Origin: Opitutus sp. ER46
GTDB lineage: Bacteria > Verrucomicrobiota > Verrucomicrobiia > Opitutales > Opitutaceae
Length of the DNA stretch: 64,000 nt
Direction: 5' to 3'
Assembly (NCBI RefSeq): GCF_003054705.1
Contig: NZ_QAYX01000018.1
Coordinates: 124,001 to 188,000, forward strand
Both the position numbers and the translations under genes were made by a program. Each line of letters opens with the position of its first letter. Position 1 is the first letter of the stretch. The notes beneath the pieces are model-generated. The model did not search any database and was not told where the DNA came from. It was given only the letters and a program-made list of their open reading frames with translations. This document shows, piece by piece, positions 24,690 through 32,669 of the stretch.

Positions 24690-25988
24690 TCAGGTTTGCG
24701 GCTGGAACTGGGCGGTGGGCAGGTAGCGCCAAAGCTCGGCCTGGGCGGTGCGCAGGGCGGTTTCGGCGCGGACGACCTGAAGCTCGGTGTCGGTGATCTT
24801 CTCGAGCAGTTCGACGAGTTGGAAGACGGTGGAGTCGCCGCCCATGGCGGCACCCGCGTTGGCGCCCACGCCGGCGGCGCGGAGCATCGCGTCGTATTCG
24901 GCGTTGAGGCGCTGGACCGTCTCGCGGCTGAGCCGGCGCGCGGTGTCGGCGAGTTCGGCGGCGCGTTGCACGCGGCTGAGCGCGGTCGTGATGCGAAAGC
25001 GGGCGGCATCGCCATCGGTGCGGGCCGCGTCGCGCTCGGCGCTGGCGGCGCGTTGCTCGGCGCGGGCGTAACGCCGCGAGCGCCAGGGGAGGTCGGTCAT
25101 GAAGGCGAGGCCGACGGTGTTCTCGTCGCCCATGGCGGTGCGGTTCTGTTCATAGCGCACGCCAACCGAGGTCATCGGCCGGCCGGAGGCGCGCGCCATG
25201 CGCATCATGGCGTTGGCCTCGCTGACGCGTGCGGCGGCGAGTTGCAGAACGGCGGCATCATCCGGGCGGATCTCGGCGGCGTCGGGCGCGGCAAACGCCG
25301 GCAGGGGCGCAGACGCGGCCAGGCCCAGCCGGCCGCGGGCGGCGGCGAGTGCGTCTTCGGCCATGGTCCGCTCCTCGGCGACCATGAGCTGCATCGCCGC
25401 GAGCCGGGATTGGATCGTGAGCCGGTCGGCGAGCCGGCCGCCGCCGCTGGCGAGACGGACCTCGACGCTGCGGAGCACGGCGTCGAGGCGGTTGAGCTGC
25501 GTCTCCAACAACCGGATGCGCTCTTGCGCGCCGTCGGCCTCGGCGAGGGCCATGGCGGTGTCGGCCGCCATCTCGCCGGCCATGAGCGCGTAATCGGCGC
25601 CGGCCATTGCGGCGGTGGCCCGGGCGCGATCGCGGTCGGCCGCGCGCTCGCCGGCCTTGGGCAGGGGCTGGCGCAGGTTGACCTCGTACATCGTGCTGCG
25701 CTCGTCCATCGGGCCGACCATGCGGGAGCCCATGCCCTCGAGCGTCGGGTCGGGCAGGCGGCCGGCCGCGGCGACGCGGGCCTCGGCGGCGCTCGTGCGC
25801 CGGGCGGCGGCAACCAGCGCGGGCGCGCTGGTCACCACGCGCAGAAACTCGGCGCGCGAGGAGCCAGGCGCGGGCGCGGAGACCGGTGCAGGGGCGGCAG
25901 AGACCGGCAGCGGCAGCGCCGCACCGAAGCAGGCGGTGAGCGCGAAGGCGGTCAGAGAAGGGAGGAGGCGCATGGCGGATTTGGGCAT
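24690..25988 (-). CDS. TolC/CusC-type outer-membrane efflux protein
   Basis: An outer-membrane channel protein of 432 residues from the ATG at 25988; an internal ATG at 25973 is also possible. LTAC at the end of the hydrophobic N-terminus resembles a lipobox, as in CusC-type lipoproteins. The rest is the helical OEP repeat: RRTSAAEARVAAAGRLPDPTL, the strand-like NLRQPLPKAGER, and its second-half equivalents VGLAFMTDLPWRSRRYARAEQ and RVQRAAELADTARRLSRETV. It should dock with the CusB-like adaptor. Confidence 0.85.
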   Translation of the reverse strand: MPKSAMRLLPSLTAFALTACFGAALPLPVSAAPAPVSAPAPGSSRAEFLRVVTSAPALVAAARRTSAAEARVAAAGRLPDPTLEGMGSRMVGPMDERSTMYEVNLRQPLPKAGERAADRDRARATAAMAGADYALMAGEMAADTAMALAEADGAQERIRLLETQLNRLDAVLRSVEVRLASGGGRLADRLTIQSRLAAMQLMVAEERTMAEDALAAARGRLGLAASAPLPAFAAPDAAEIRPDDAAVLQLAAARVSEANAMMRMARASGRPMTSVGVRYEQNRTAMGDENTVGLAFMTDLPWRSRRYARAEQRAASAERDAARTDGDAARFRITTALSRVQRAAELADTARRLSRETVQRLNAEYDAMLRAAGVGANAGAAMGGDSTVFQLVELLEKITDTELQVVRAETALRTAQAELWRYLPTAQFQPQT

Positions 25989-26061
25989 GGCAACGCCGGG
26001 TGCCGGGCCGGGGAGGGCGCGGCAGCGGAGGAAAGGAAACGCGGCGCGGAGGCGCGGCGGG

Positions 26062-26484
26062 TTACTGGCAGCAGCCGCCGGCGACGGGCGCCTGGGCAGA
26101 CTTTGGGGCGGAGCTGCCACCCTTGGCCTTGGCGGCGTCGATCTTGGCGAGGTACTTCGCGGGTTCCTTCATGAAGTCCTCCTCGCAGCCGCTGCAGCAG
26201 AACACGACGAGGCGGTCGGGCTGGCCCTCGACGCGGTAGATGTACTCGTCGGCCTTGCCCATCGAGCCGAGCTTCTCGTCGGACACGACGCAGGTGTGGA
26301 GCGGATAGGATTTGCGCTCCTTTGCGGCCCACGCGGCGTCCTTCTCGCCGACGGGAATGAGCTTCCCGGCCGGGGCGGATTCGGCGGCAGCCTGCTCGGC
26401 GTGAGCGGGTTGCGAGATGGCGGGAAGCGAGAGCAGGAGGGCCGCGGCGGCCAGAAGGAGGGAGGTGCAGGATCGCAGTTTCAT
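26062..26484 (-). CDS. periplasmic Cys-rich metal-binding protein
   Basis: A secreted protein of 140 residues (signal MKLRSCTSLLLAAAALLLSLPAISQPAHA). It has a TRASH/YHS-like core: YPLHTCVVSDEKLGSMGKADEYIY, FCCSGCEEDFMKEPAKYLAKID, and it ends with GGCCQ. The cysteine pairs and the placement as first gene of the RND operon indicate a periplasmic metal binder. Its exact family is not certain. Confidence 0.75.
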   Translation of the reverse strand: MKLRSCTSLLLAAAALLLSLPAISQPAHAEQAAAESAPAGKLIPVGEKDAAWAAKERKSYPLHTCVVSDEKLGSMGKADEYIYRVEGQPDRLVVFCCSGCEEDFMKEPAKYLAKIDAAKAKGGSSAPKSAQAPVAGGCCQ

Positions 26485-26591
26485 GGGTATGTTCAGGTGA
26501 CAATAACCGCCAGGCGGCGAAATCCCTCAACCTGACTGCGGAAATTTCGTGAGGGGTTTTTCGGCGGGGCGGTTATAGTCGGTGCTGTCTC
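26485..26591. promoter_or_regulatory. divergent control region of the metal island
   Basis: These 107 bp separate the RND operon (minus) from the cnrYXH-like operon (plus), so both promoters should be here. An imperfect palindrome with 9-bp arms and one mismatch (26521-26529 with 26550-26558) lies at its centre, and GGTTATAGT at 26571-26579 could be a -10 region for the plus operon. A self-regulated ECF promoter is expected but not proven. Confidence 0.45.
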
Positions 26592-26909
26592 ATGAATGCC
26601 CGTGAACCCAACGATAGGCTGCCGTCGACCCTCGCCACCTGGCGGGTGAGTCCGCCGGCCGACCCGAATTTCCGTCCCGCCGTCTGGCAACGCATCCGCG
26701 CGCGCACGCAGGAGACGTGGGCCAGATACGTGCGCGCCCACCTGATCGGCTGGTCGGTCGCAACCGTGGCCGCCGTGGCGGTCGCCGGTTGGACCGGGCA
26801 CCACATGGCCGAGGCGCGGCTCGCCGCCGGACGCGAGCGGATGGTGGCGTCGTATCTGAGTGAACTCGACCCGCGGGTGCTCGCACAGGCGGAGCCGGTG
26901 CGGCCATGA
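26592..26909 (+). CDS. small membrane protein, probable CnrY-like anti-sigma factor
   Basis: A protein of 105 residues with a cytoplasmic N-terminus (LATWRVSPPADPNFRPAVWQRIRAR), one transmembrane helix (about 50-70, LIGWSVATVAAVAVAGW) and a short periplasmic tail. It has no recognised enzymatic motif. The size, topology and order (small membrane protein, periplasmic sensor, ECF sigma) match cnrYXH of Cupriavidus, in which CnrY holds the sigma factor at the membrane. It overlaps the next gene by 4 bp (ATGA). The role is inferred from context. Confidence 0.65.
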   Translation: MNAREPNDRLPSTLATWRVSPPADPNFRPAVWQRIRARTQETWARYVRAHLIGWSVATVAAVAVAGWTGHHMAEARLAAGRERMVASYLSELDPRVLAQAEPVRP

Positions 26910-27385
26910 GATACGGGATGATCACGCTGGCGGTGGTGGCCGCGATCTCGGCCCTGGCCGGGCTGGTGTCGTTCCGCGCGTCGCAGGACGCCGAAGTGGC
27001 GGCGGCGTTGGCGAAACAAGACGCGCTGGCGTGGCTGCGGACGGACTTCCAGCTCAGCGACGAGCAGTTCAAGGCGATCAAGCAGCTGCACGAGTCGTAC
27101 TCGGCGGTGTGCGCGGAACATTGCGAGGCGATCCAGGACGCGACGCGGGAGCGGAATGCTTTGCGCGCAAAGCAGGCGGATGCCGCGACGCTGGCCGCGG
27201 CGGATCGGCGCGTGACGGAGCTCACGCAAACCTGCGAGACCGCGATCGCGCGGCACGTGCGGCAATGTGCGGCGCTGATGTCCCCCGAGGCGGGCGAGCG
27301 CTACCTGGCGCTGGTGCTGCCACGGATCGCGCGCTTCGACCACCAGGCGCCGCCGGACGTGGCGGTTGGCCACCGGCACCACTGA
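26906..27385 (+). CDS. CnrX-like periplasmic heavy-metal sensor
   Basis: A 159-residue protein anchored by one N-terminal helix (MITLAVVAAISALAGLVSF) with a helical periplasmic domain: WLRTDFQLSDEQFKAIKQLH, CAEHCEAIQDATRERN, then a second helical hairpin and HRHH at the C-terminus. This is the Metal_resist/CnrX-type four-helix fold. Metal binding to such a domain releases the anti-sigma protein. Translationally coupled to the CnrY-like gene and 9 bp before the sigma gene. Confidence 0.75.
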   Translation: MRYGMITLAVVAAISALAGLVSFRASQDAEVAAALAKQDALAWLRTDFQLSDEQFKAIKQLHESYSAVCAEHCEAIQDATRERNALRAKQADAATLAAADRRVTELTQTCETAIARHVRQCAALMSPEAGERYLALVLPRIARFDHQAPPDVAVGHRHH

Positions 27386-27394
27386 CCGCTGGCG

Positions 27395-27964
27395 ATGGAA
27401 GCCTCCCTCGACGCCGCGCCGACCCCGGGTGAAGACTCGGAGCTGATGCGGCGCGTCCAGGCGGGGGACGAGGCGGCCTTGGGCGAGCTGATGCGCCGGT
27501 GGGAGCGGCCGGTGAAGGCGGTGATCGGGCGGCTGGTGCTGAACGCGCGGGAGGCCGAGGACCTGGCGCAGGAAACGTTCGTGCGGGTGTGGCAGCAGCG
27601 GGACCGGTTTCGGGCGGACGCGGCGTTCCGGCCGTGGGTGTTTGCGATCGCGGTAAACCTGGCGCGCAACCGCCTGCGGTGGTGGCGGAGCCGGCCGGAG
27701 GTGGGGCTGGACGCGTGGACCGACGGAGCAGCCGACGGCGCCACGGGCGCGACCTCGGCAGAAGGAGCCGAGCGGGCGCGGGCGGTGCGCGATGCGATCG
27801 CGGCGCTACCGACGGACCTGCGGGAGGCGATCGTCTTGGCCGAGTACGAGCAACTCTCGCACGCGGAGATCGCGGAGGCGGTCGGGGCGACGCCGAAGGC
27901 GGTGGAAAACCGCGTGGCCCGGGCGCGGGCGAAGCTGCGGACGGCGCTCGCGCGCTGGCTGTAA
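27395..27964 (+). CDS. ECF sigma factor
   Basis: A 189-residue sigma-70-family ECF factor. Region 2 is at about 20-95 (LMRRVQAGDEAALGELMRRW, AEDLAQETFVRVWQQRDRF, WVFAIAVNLARNRLRWW). Region 4 is at about 130-185 (ALPTDLREAIVLAEYEQLSH, IAEAVGATPKAVENRVARAR). No extra domains. It is the third gene of the cnrYXH-like set and is expected to drive the adjacent efflux genes, though no consensus promoter was proven. Confidence 0.9.
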   Translation: MEASLDAAPTPGEDSELMRRVQAGDEAALGELMRRWERPVKAVIGRLVLNAREAEDLAQETFVRVWQQRDRFRADAAFRPWVFAIAVNLARNRLRWWRSRPEVGLDAWTDGAADGATGATSAEGAERARAVRDAIAALPTDLREAIVLAEYEQLSHAEIAEAVGATPKAVENRVARARAKLRTALARWL

Positions 27965-27993
27965 AAAGAAGCGGACCGGGAAGACCGGTCCGC
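27961..27993 (-). terminator. intrinsic terminator of the second Spy-like gene
   Basis: A 9-bp perfect stem (27971-27979 with 27985-27993) and a 5-base loop, followed on the minus strand by a T-rich tract. It is therefore a terminator for minus-strand transcription from the gene at 28127-28588, and its T-tract overlaps the end of the sigma gene. Confidence 0.75.
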
Positions 27994-28126
27994 GAGGGAG
28001 AGGAGACTGAGGTGCGGCCCACTGAGAGCCGCGGGCGGCAGCGCCGGCGACCGGGGGCCGTGGAGGCACTGCCGGAGCTGGCGGCCAGAAAGGCCAGGTG
28101 GCCTGCGGCCGCCAGACGGCGAAAGG

Positions 28127-28588
28127 TTACTCCGCGGCGGGAGCGGGCGCCGGGGTGGCAGCCTTCTTGTGGCCCTTGTGCTTGGCCTTCTGGTTCTCCT
28201 TTGCCTTGGGCGTTTCCTTCTTCGGCGCTTCCTTCGGCATGGCGTCGAACTTGGCCTGCTGGTCGGGCGTGAGGACGGCGCGGATCTCGGCGCTCTGGGC
28301 GTCCATGGCGGCGCGGCGTTCCTTGCCCTTCAGCTCATGGATCTTGCCGTCGTAGGACGACATGACGGCCTGGATCTTGAGCTTTTGCTCGGCCGTGAGG
28401 CCGCCGACGGCTTCGTCGATCCGCTGCACCAGCCTGTGGCCGGCAGGCGCGGTGGGTTTGGCGAGCGGCTTGGCCTCGGCATTGGCGGGGGCCGCGGGAG
28501 TGGCGGGAGTCGCGGCCTCATCGGCGGCGATCGCAGAAAGACCGGCGCCCAAGGTGGTCGCCAGAAGAAGAACTCGGAGGGATTTCAT
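28127..28588 (-). CDS. LTXXQ/Spy-like periplasmic protein 2
   Basis: A 153-residue secreted protein (signal MKSLRVLLLATTLGAGLSAIA). A Pro/Ala-rich segment precedes two LTXXQ-type motifs, GGLTAEQKLKIQAVM and VLTPDQQAKFDAMP, closely matching the protein at 6328-6717. The C-terminus is a Lys/Pro/Ala tail with HKGHKK. It sits at the end of the metal island, convergent with the sigma gene; periplasmic metal or envelope stress protection is plausible. Confidence 0.75.
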   Translation of the reverse strand: MKSLRVLLLATTLGAGLSAIAADEAATPATPAAPANAEAKPLAKPTAPAGHRLVQRIDEAVGGLTAEQKLKIQAVMSSYDGKIHELKGKERRAAMDAQSAEIRAVLTPDQQAKFDAMPKEAPKKETPKAKENQKAKHKGHKKAATPAPAPAAE

Positions 28589-28845
28589 TGGATTATGGGA
28601 CTAACGATGTCCGGACCATGACGACATCGGGTGTCGCCCAGTAACACCGAATAGCGCGAATGAGGAATCGCGGCGAGTCCGCGCATCACAAGGCGAGCCC
28701 CCTTGGGGCGCAGGTTGGACGCGCCTTCGTGCACATCACTGGCTGGTGGGCGCGCCCCGACACTGCCCATTCCCGCAGCGAAAACGGAGGACGCCAAGGC
28801 AACATGTCTACAATTATAATTGCCCTCACACCAGTGATTTATCGG

Positions 28846-28881
28846 ATAATGTCCAGATACTCCGGCATAATGTCCGGATAC
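28846..28881. repeat. two direct repeats, 21 bp apart
   Basis: ATAATGTCCAGATAC at 28846-28860 and ATAATGTCCGGATAC at 28867-28881 differ at one base. Several short direct repeats in one phase are typical of the ends of IS21-family elements, so this may be a remnant end. No transposase gene is nearby. Confidence 0.6.
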
Positions 28882-28917
28882 TTTTTTCTCGGCCGGCTTC
28901 ACCCGGCCGAGAAAAAA
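28882..28917. other. 15-bp hairpin with flanking T and A runs
   Basis: Perfect arms at 28882-28896 and 28903-28917 around a 6-base loop. The stem begins with six T and ends with six A, so on either strand the hairpin is followed by A, not U. It is 15 bp after the stop of the minus-strand secreted protein gene. If the outer A:U pairs melt, it does not form a standard terminator. Confidence 0.65.
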
Positions 28918-28931
28918 GGTCGTCACCCGTT

Positions 28932-31900
28932 TTACGGAATCCACAGCGGAATCGTGAACTCCTTGAGCGGCGATGCAGTGAACCATTGGCCCAACTCGCC
29001 AGCCGGAGGAACGGTCTGGCCGGAAAGCGTTTTGGTCACGACCGGCAGGATCACGTTGACGGAGATTTCGGGACAAGGATCGCTCCACACTTGCGCGGCA
29101 TCCTGCACGCGCGCGCGGAAGGCCCAGGGGCCGGTGAGCGGCGCGCCCTGTTGGAAGGAGAGCGGCACGAGCGGTTGTCCGGGTGCGGTCTCGCCAAGCA
29201 TCACGTCGAACGTGAGGTCGACCGTTGCGGCGGCAGTGGCGGGTGATTGCAGCGCAAGGCGCGTCCACTCACCGCCGGGAGGTTTCGCCTGGAGTTCGAT
29301 GGCGGCGACGGACGGGGACGCGTTGGCTTTGACAGCGAACTTCACGCCCGGGCGGCCGAGATAGGCGGTCCAGTTCCCGTCCTGCCACATGCGTGGGTAG
29401 GTGCGTCCGTGCAGCGGGCTCGACGGATCGGACACCGTGATGCTGCTGGCGAGGGGGGTGAGGCTGGTGACCTGGCGCGGGACGACGACCTGGATGGTGG
29501 CGGTGACGGTGTTGGACTGCGCCCAATACGTGCTCCAGAGGCGGCCCGCCGGGCTGTACACCGACACGGGGTACGTCGAGCCGCCCACGGCGTTGGCCGG
29601 CACGACGAAGCGCACCTGGTTTGAGGTGTCGGCGTTGAGGCCAGTCCAGTGGTAGCTGGTGTGTCCGCCGGCGGCCGTGAGGATGACGGTGGCGCCGGGC
29701 GCAGCGGTTGCGAAGGTGGGCGTGAGCACGACGTTTTGTGCTTGGGGCGGCGGGGCCGGATCCTGCTTGAACAAGGCGACGCCGTGGCCGCCATAGATGT
29801 CCTGGCCCCAGGTCTCGACCATATACTCCACCGGCTCGCTGCTGAAGTTGTCGGGCGCGTTCCAGGTGCCCCACCGCTGCCCGGGGCCGACGCCCATGGT
29901 GAAGGTGAAGGTCGTGACGAACACCCGCGGGAGCTCGACCGTCGTCATGACGTCCTTCCAGCCCCAGATTGCCTCCTGGTCCTCGGTGGAATCGACGATG
30001 GTCCAGGTGGGGACGAGCCGGCGCTCAAAGACGCGGCGCCAGAGATTGAGGAATCCCGGACCGGCGCGGCTGCTGTAGCCGGTGAAGGTGACGGTGTCGC
30101 CGCCCCAGGGAACGGGGGTGTTCTCGGGGACGACGGTGAGCGTGCGGGACAGGCCGGAGATGACGGAGAAGTTGGCCCGGGCCACGGCGGGGCCGCCCTC
30201 GCCTTGGGCCGTGATGGTGTAAACATGGCTGCCGTAATCGAGGCCGGAGACCGTGTGGCTCCCGCTGGGCGAGTTCTTTTCGGGCAGGCCCGGGCCGGTG
30301 ACGGACACGCGCGTGGCGTTGGCGCTGGCCCAGGTGACCGTGGTGGTGCCCGGGGCGCCGCCGGCATCGGGGTTGGTGCTGATGGTGGCCGTGACCGGAC
30401 CGGTGGTTGAGCCCTCACCGATGACTACGGTGGCCGTGCGGGTGACGGGTCCGCCGAAACCCTGGGCGGTGAGCGTGTACGTGTGGGAACCGGCCGCGAG
30501 ACCGTTGAGCGTCTGCGTGCCGGTGGGCTCGCCGCGTGGGTCCAGGCCGGGGCCGCTCACGACGACCGACGTCGCATTCTCGGTCGACCAGGTGAGCGCG
30601 GCGACGCCGGGGGCGGTGGCCACGGAAACTTCGGCGGCGAGCGCGGCGGTGACGTAGGGGAGCGGTTTGCTCACGTAGAAATCGGCGGTGCGGGAAACGG
30701 GGCCACCGACACCCTGCGCCGTGATGGTAAAATGATGCAGGCCCTCGGGAAGATCCTTCACCACGCGGGAGCCGTTGGGCTCGGTGGTGTCGGCCAAGCC
30801 GGCGCCGGTGACAATGACCGAGGTGGCGTTGAGGCTGGTCCACGTGACGGTGGTCGTGCCTGGGGGAGTGCCGGTGGACGGGTTGGCTTCGATGGAGGCG
30901 GAGACAGGCGGTCCGCTGGGCGCGGGAGCGACATGCACGAGGGTCGACCGCGTGACCGGACCATCCTGGCCCTGGGCGACGAGGGTGAACGTGTGATCGC
31001 CGACGGGCAGCGCGGTGATGGCCTGGGTGCCGTTGGGAGAAGTGCTGCCGGCGAAGTTCGGACCCGTGACAGCGACGGCGGAGGCGTTGGCGGAACTCCA
31101 CGTGAGCGTGGTGTTGCCGGGCGCGGCGAGGAAGACCGGCGAGGCGGCGAGCGTGGCGGTGACGCTGGCGGGTCGAGGTTGTACGACGATGGTGGCCGAA
31201 CGTGTGAGCGGGCCGCCGGGACCCTCGGCCCGGAGATTGAATGTGTGCGTGCCGGCGGCGAGGGCCGTGAGCGCATGGTCGCCGGACGTGGCGGTACTGA
31301 GTTGGCTCGCGGGGCCGGTGACCAGCACGGAGGTGGCGTTGGTGCTGCCCCAGGTAAGCCGGGCGGCGGCAGGCTCGGTGGCGGTGGTCGGATCGACGGT
31401 AAGCCAAGCGGTGAGTTGGGCCGGTTCCACGACGGTGACCGTGACGGACTTCGTGATCGGCCCACCGTAGCCCTGTGCGGTGAGGGTGAACGAATGGGTA
31501 CCGGCGGCGAGGTTGGTCACCGTCTGGGAGCCCTGCGGGAGCGCGCTCTGGAAACCATTCGGGCCGGAGAGCGCGACTGCGGTCGCGTGCTCGGAGGACC
31601 ACGTGACCGTGGCGGAGCCGGGGGCGTTAGTGCTTTGGGGCGAAATGCTGAGGGTAGCCGCGACCGAGGGCGGCGCGTTGATCGTCACGACATGCGTGGC
31701 AGAGGCAGACGCGCCCGCAGCATCGGTGGCGGTCGCGACCCAGGTGATCGTGGCGGGCCCAGTGTCGGTGCTGCTGACGGAGGCGGTGGCGGAGGAGGGG
31801 CCGATTGAGCGTTCATCATATGAGCCAACTTCGCTTCCGGATCTTGAGATAGTAATCCGACGCAAATTTCCGTCGTCCGAAGCCTCGGCTCGCAGGGAAT

Positions 31901-32654
31901 ACGATACTCCTGTTCCCACAACGCCGGGTGGTGTGACCCAAGTAATCACTGGCGCACGGTTGGGAAGATCGACCTGCGGAACGAACGACACGTCCAACGT
32001 CCTACTTTTGTTCAGGATGAAACTAATCGTCCTCGCCGCCCGAATGCCCGCCGGATCGCCGTCGAAACCGTTGAATAGATTCTGGAGGTAAGGCTCGGCA
32101 ATGACAGTGACCTCTTTCCCGGGTGGAAATTGCAGTGAGGCAGACGCGGTGTAGCCCGTGCCGTTCACTTTGGCGGTACCTTCGCCGCCGCCAGAGAAGG
32201 TCAGGGTCAGCGTACACACCTCCGGCACATCCGTGACATCCATCGATAGCGTCACCGCATACGCGCTGTTCTCTAGATAACCAGACGGGACCAAATAGTC
32301 CCAAACGCGCTCGCACATGACACTCAGCGTGCAGCCGGTGCCATCGAATGAGCCCCCGGCCCCGGGCAGAGCCATTCCGACCTGCCGATCGATCAAGGCA
32401 TAGGCGTTCGCCTTCGCCGTCGCTGACAGCGTCGAGTCAGAAACCTTAGTCCGCAGCGTATTCCAGTACGGAGAAAGCGCCTCGTACTCGCGGGTCTGGG
32501 CATTCTTTGCGATGTAGCCGCCCGAGAAGAACTGTCGGCTCGCGGGTTGGGCGGAAGTCGAAGACGCAGAGCCGGTCAGGAGAAGGGCGGCGGAGAGCAG
32601 AAGTGATCGTAGGCGGGGGGCGGGGTGGTCGGCGCAGAACGCTGGGGTATTCAT
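28932..32654 (-). CDS. large secreted repeat protein
   Basis: A 1240-residue protein with a signal peptide (LRSLLLSAALLLTGSASSTSA). After a unique N-terminal part (about 40-330, with an Ig-like section near 240-330), six tandem repeats of about 84 residues run from about 338 to 840. Each carries a pattern like (V)TWSSxNATxVxVTGP, then GSxTVxxLxxGxHxFTLTAQGxGGPVTR, in the style of beta-sandwich adhesin repeats. The C-terminal 400 residues are a different beta-rich region without a recognised family. There is no LPXTG or obvious anchor. It follows the CAP-like secreted protein gene by 15 bp. The first 280 codons are lower in GC than the repeats, suggesting a mosaic origin. Confidence 0.75.
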   Translation of the reverse strand: MNTPAFCADHPAPRLRSLLLSAALLLTGSASSTSAQPASRQFFSGGYIAKNAQTREYEALSPYWNTLRTKVSDSTLSATAKANAYALIDRQVGMALPGAGGSFDGTGCTLSVMCERVWDYLVPSGYLENSAYAVTLSMDVTDVPEVCTLTLTFSGGGEGTAKVNGTGYTASASLQFPPGKEVTVIAEPYLQNLFNGFDGDPAGIRAARTISFILNKSRTLDVSFVPQVDLPNRAPVITWVTPPGVVGTGVSYSLRAEASDDGNLRRITISRSGSEVGSYDERSIGPSSATASVSSTDTGPATITWVATATDAAGASASATHVVTINAPPSVAATLSISPQSTNAPGSATVTWSSEHATAVALSGPNGFQSALPQGSQTVTNLAAGTHSFTLTAQGYGGPITKSVTVTVVEPAQLTAWLTVDPTTATEPAAARLTWGSTNATSVLVTGPASQLSTATSGDHALTALAAGTHTFNLRAEGPGGPLTRSATIVVQPRPASVTATLAASPVFLAAPGNTTLTWSSANASAVAVTGPNFAGSTSPNGTQAITALPVGDHTFTLVAQGQDGPVTRSTLVHVAPAPSGPPVSASIEANPSTGTPPGTTTVTWTSLNATSVIVTGAGLADTTEPNGSRVVKDLPEGLHHFTITAQGVGGPVSRTADFYVSKPLPYVTAALAAEVSVATAPGVAALTWSTENATSVVVSGPGLDPRGEPTGTQTLNGLAAGSHTYTLTAQGFGGPVTRTATVVIGEGSTTGPVTATISTNPDAGGAPGTTTVTWASANATRVSVTGPGLPEKNSPSGSHTVSGLDYGSHVYTITAQGEGGPAVARANFSVISGLSRTLTVVPENTPVPWGGDTVTFTGYSSRAGPGFLNLWRRVFERRLVPTWTIVDSTEDQEAIWGWKDVMTTVELPRVFVTTFTFTMGVGPGQRWGTWNAPDNFSSEPVEYMVETWGQDIYGGHGVALFKQDPAPPPQAQNVVLTPTFATAAPGATVILTAAGGHTSYHWTGLNADTSNQVRFVVPANAVGGSTYPVSVYSPAGRLWSTYWAQSNTVTATIQVVVPRQVTSLTPLASSITVSDPSSPLHGRTYPRMWQDGNWTAYLGRPGVKFAVKANASPSVAAIELQAKPPGGEWTRLALQSPATAAATVDLTFDVMLGETAPGQPLVPLSFQQGAPLTGPWAFRARVQDAAQVWSDPCPEISVNVILPVVTKTLSGQTVPPAGELGQWFTASPLKEFTIPLWIP

Positions 32655-32669
32655 GCCGGGGTATGGGGG

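Larger units (their letters stand above)
28589..28931. other. intergenic region with IS-end-like repeats
   Basis: No gene is supported in this stretch. It holds the promoter side of the second Spy-like gene and, at its right, two copies of ATAATGTCC(A/G)GATAC and a long hairpin (listed separately). GC content drops around 28805-28885. Confidence 0.4.

Noticed and set aside
28882-28917. Bidirectional intrinsic terminator
   Set aside because: On both strands the stem is followed by A rather than U, so it does not meet the definition.
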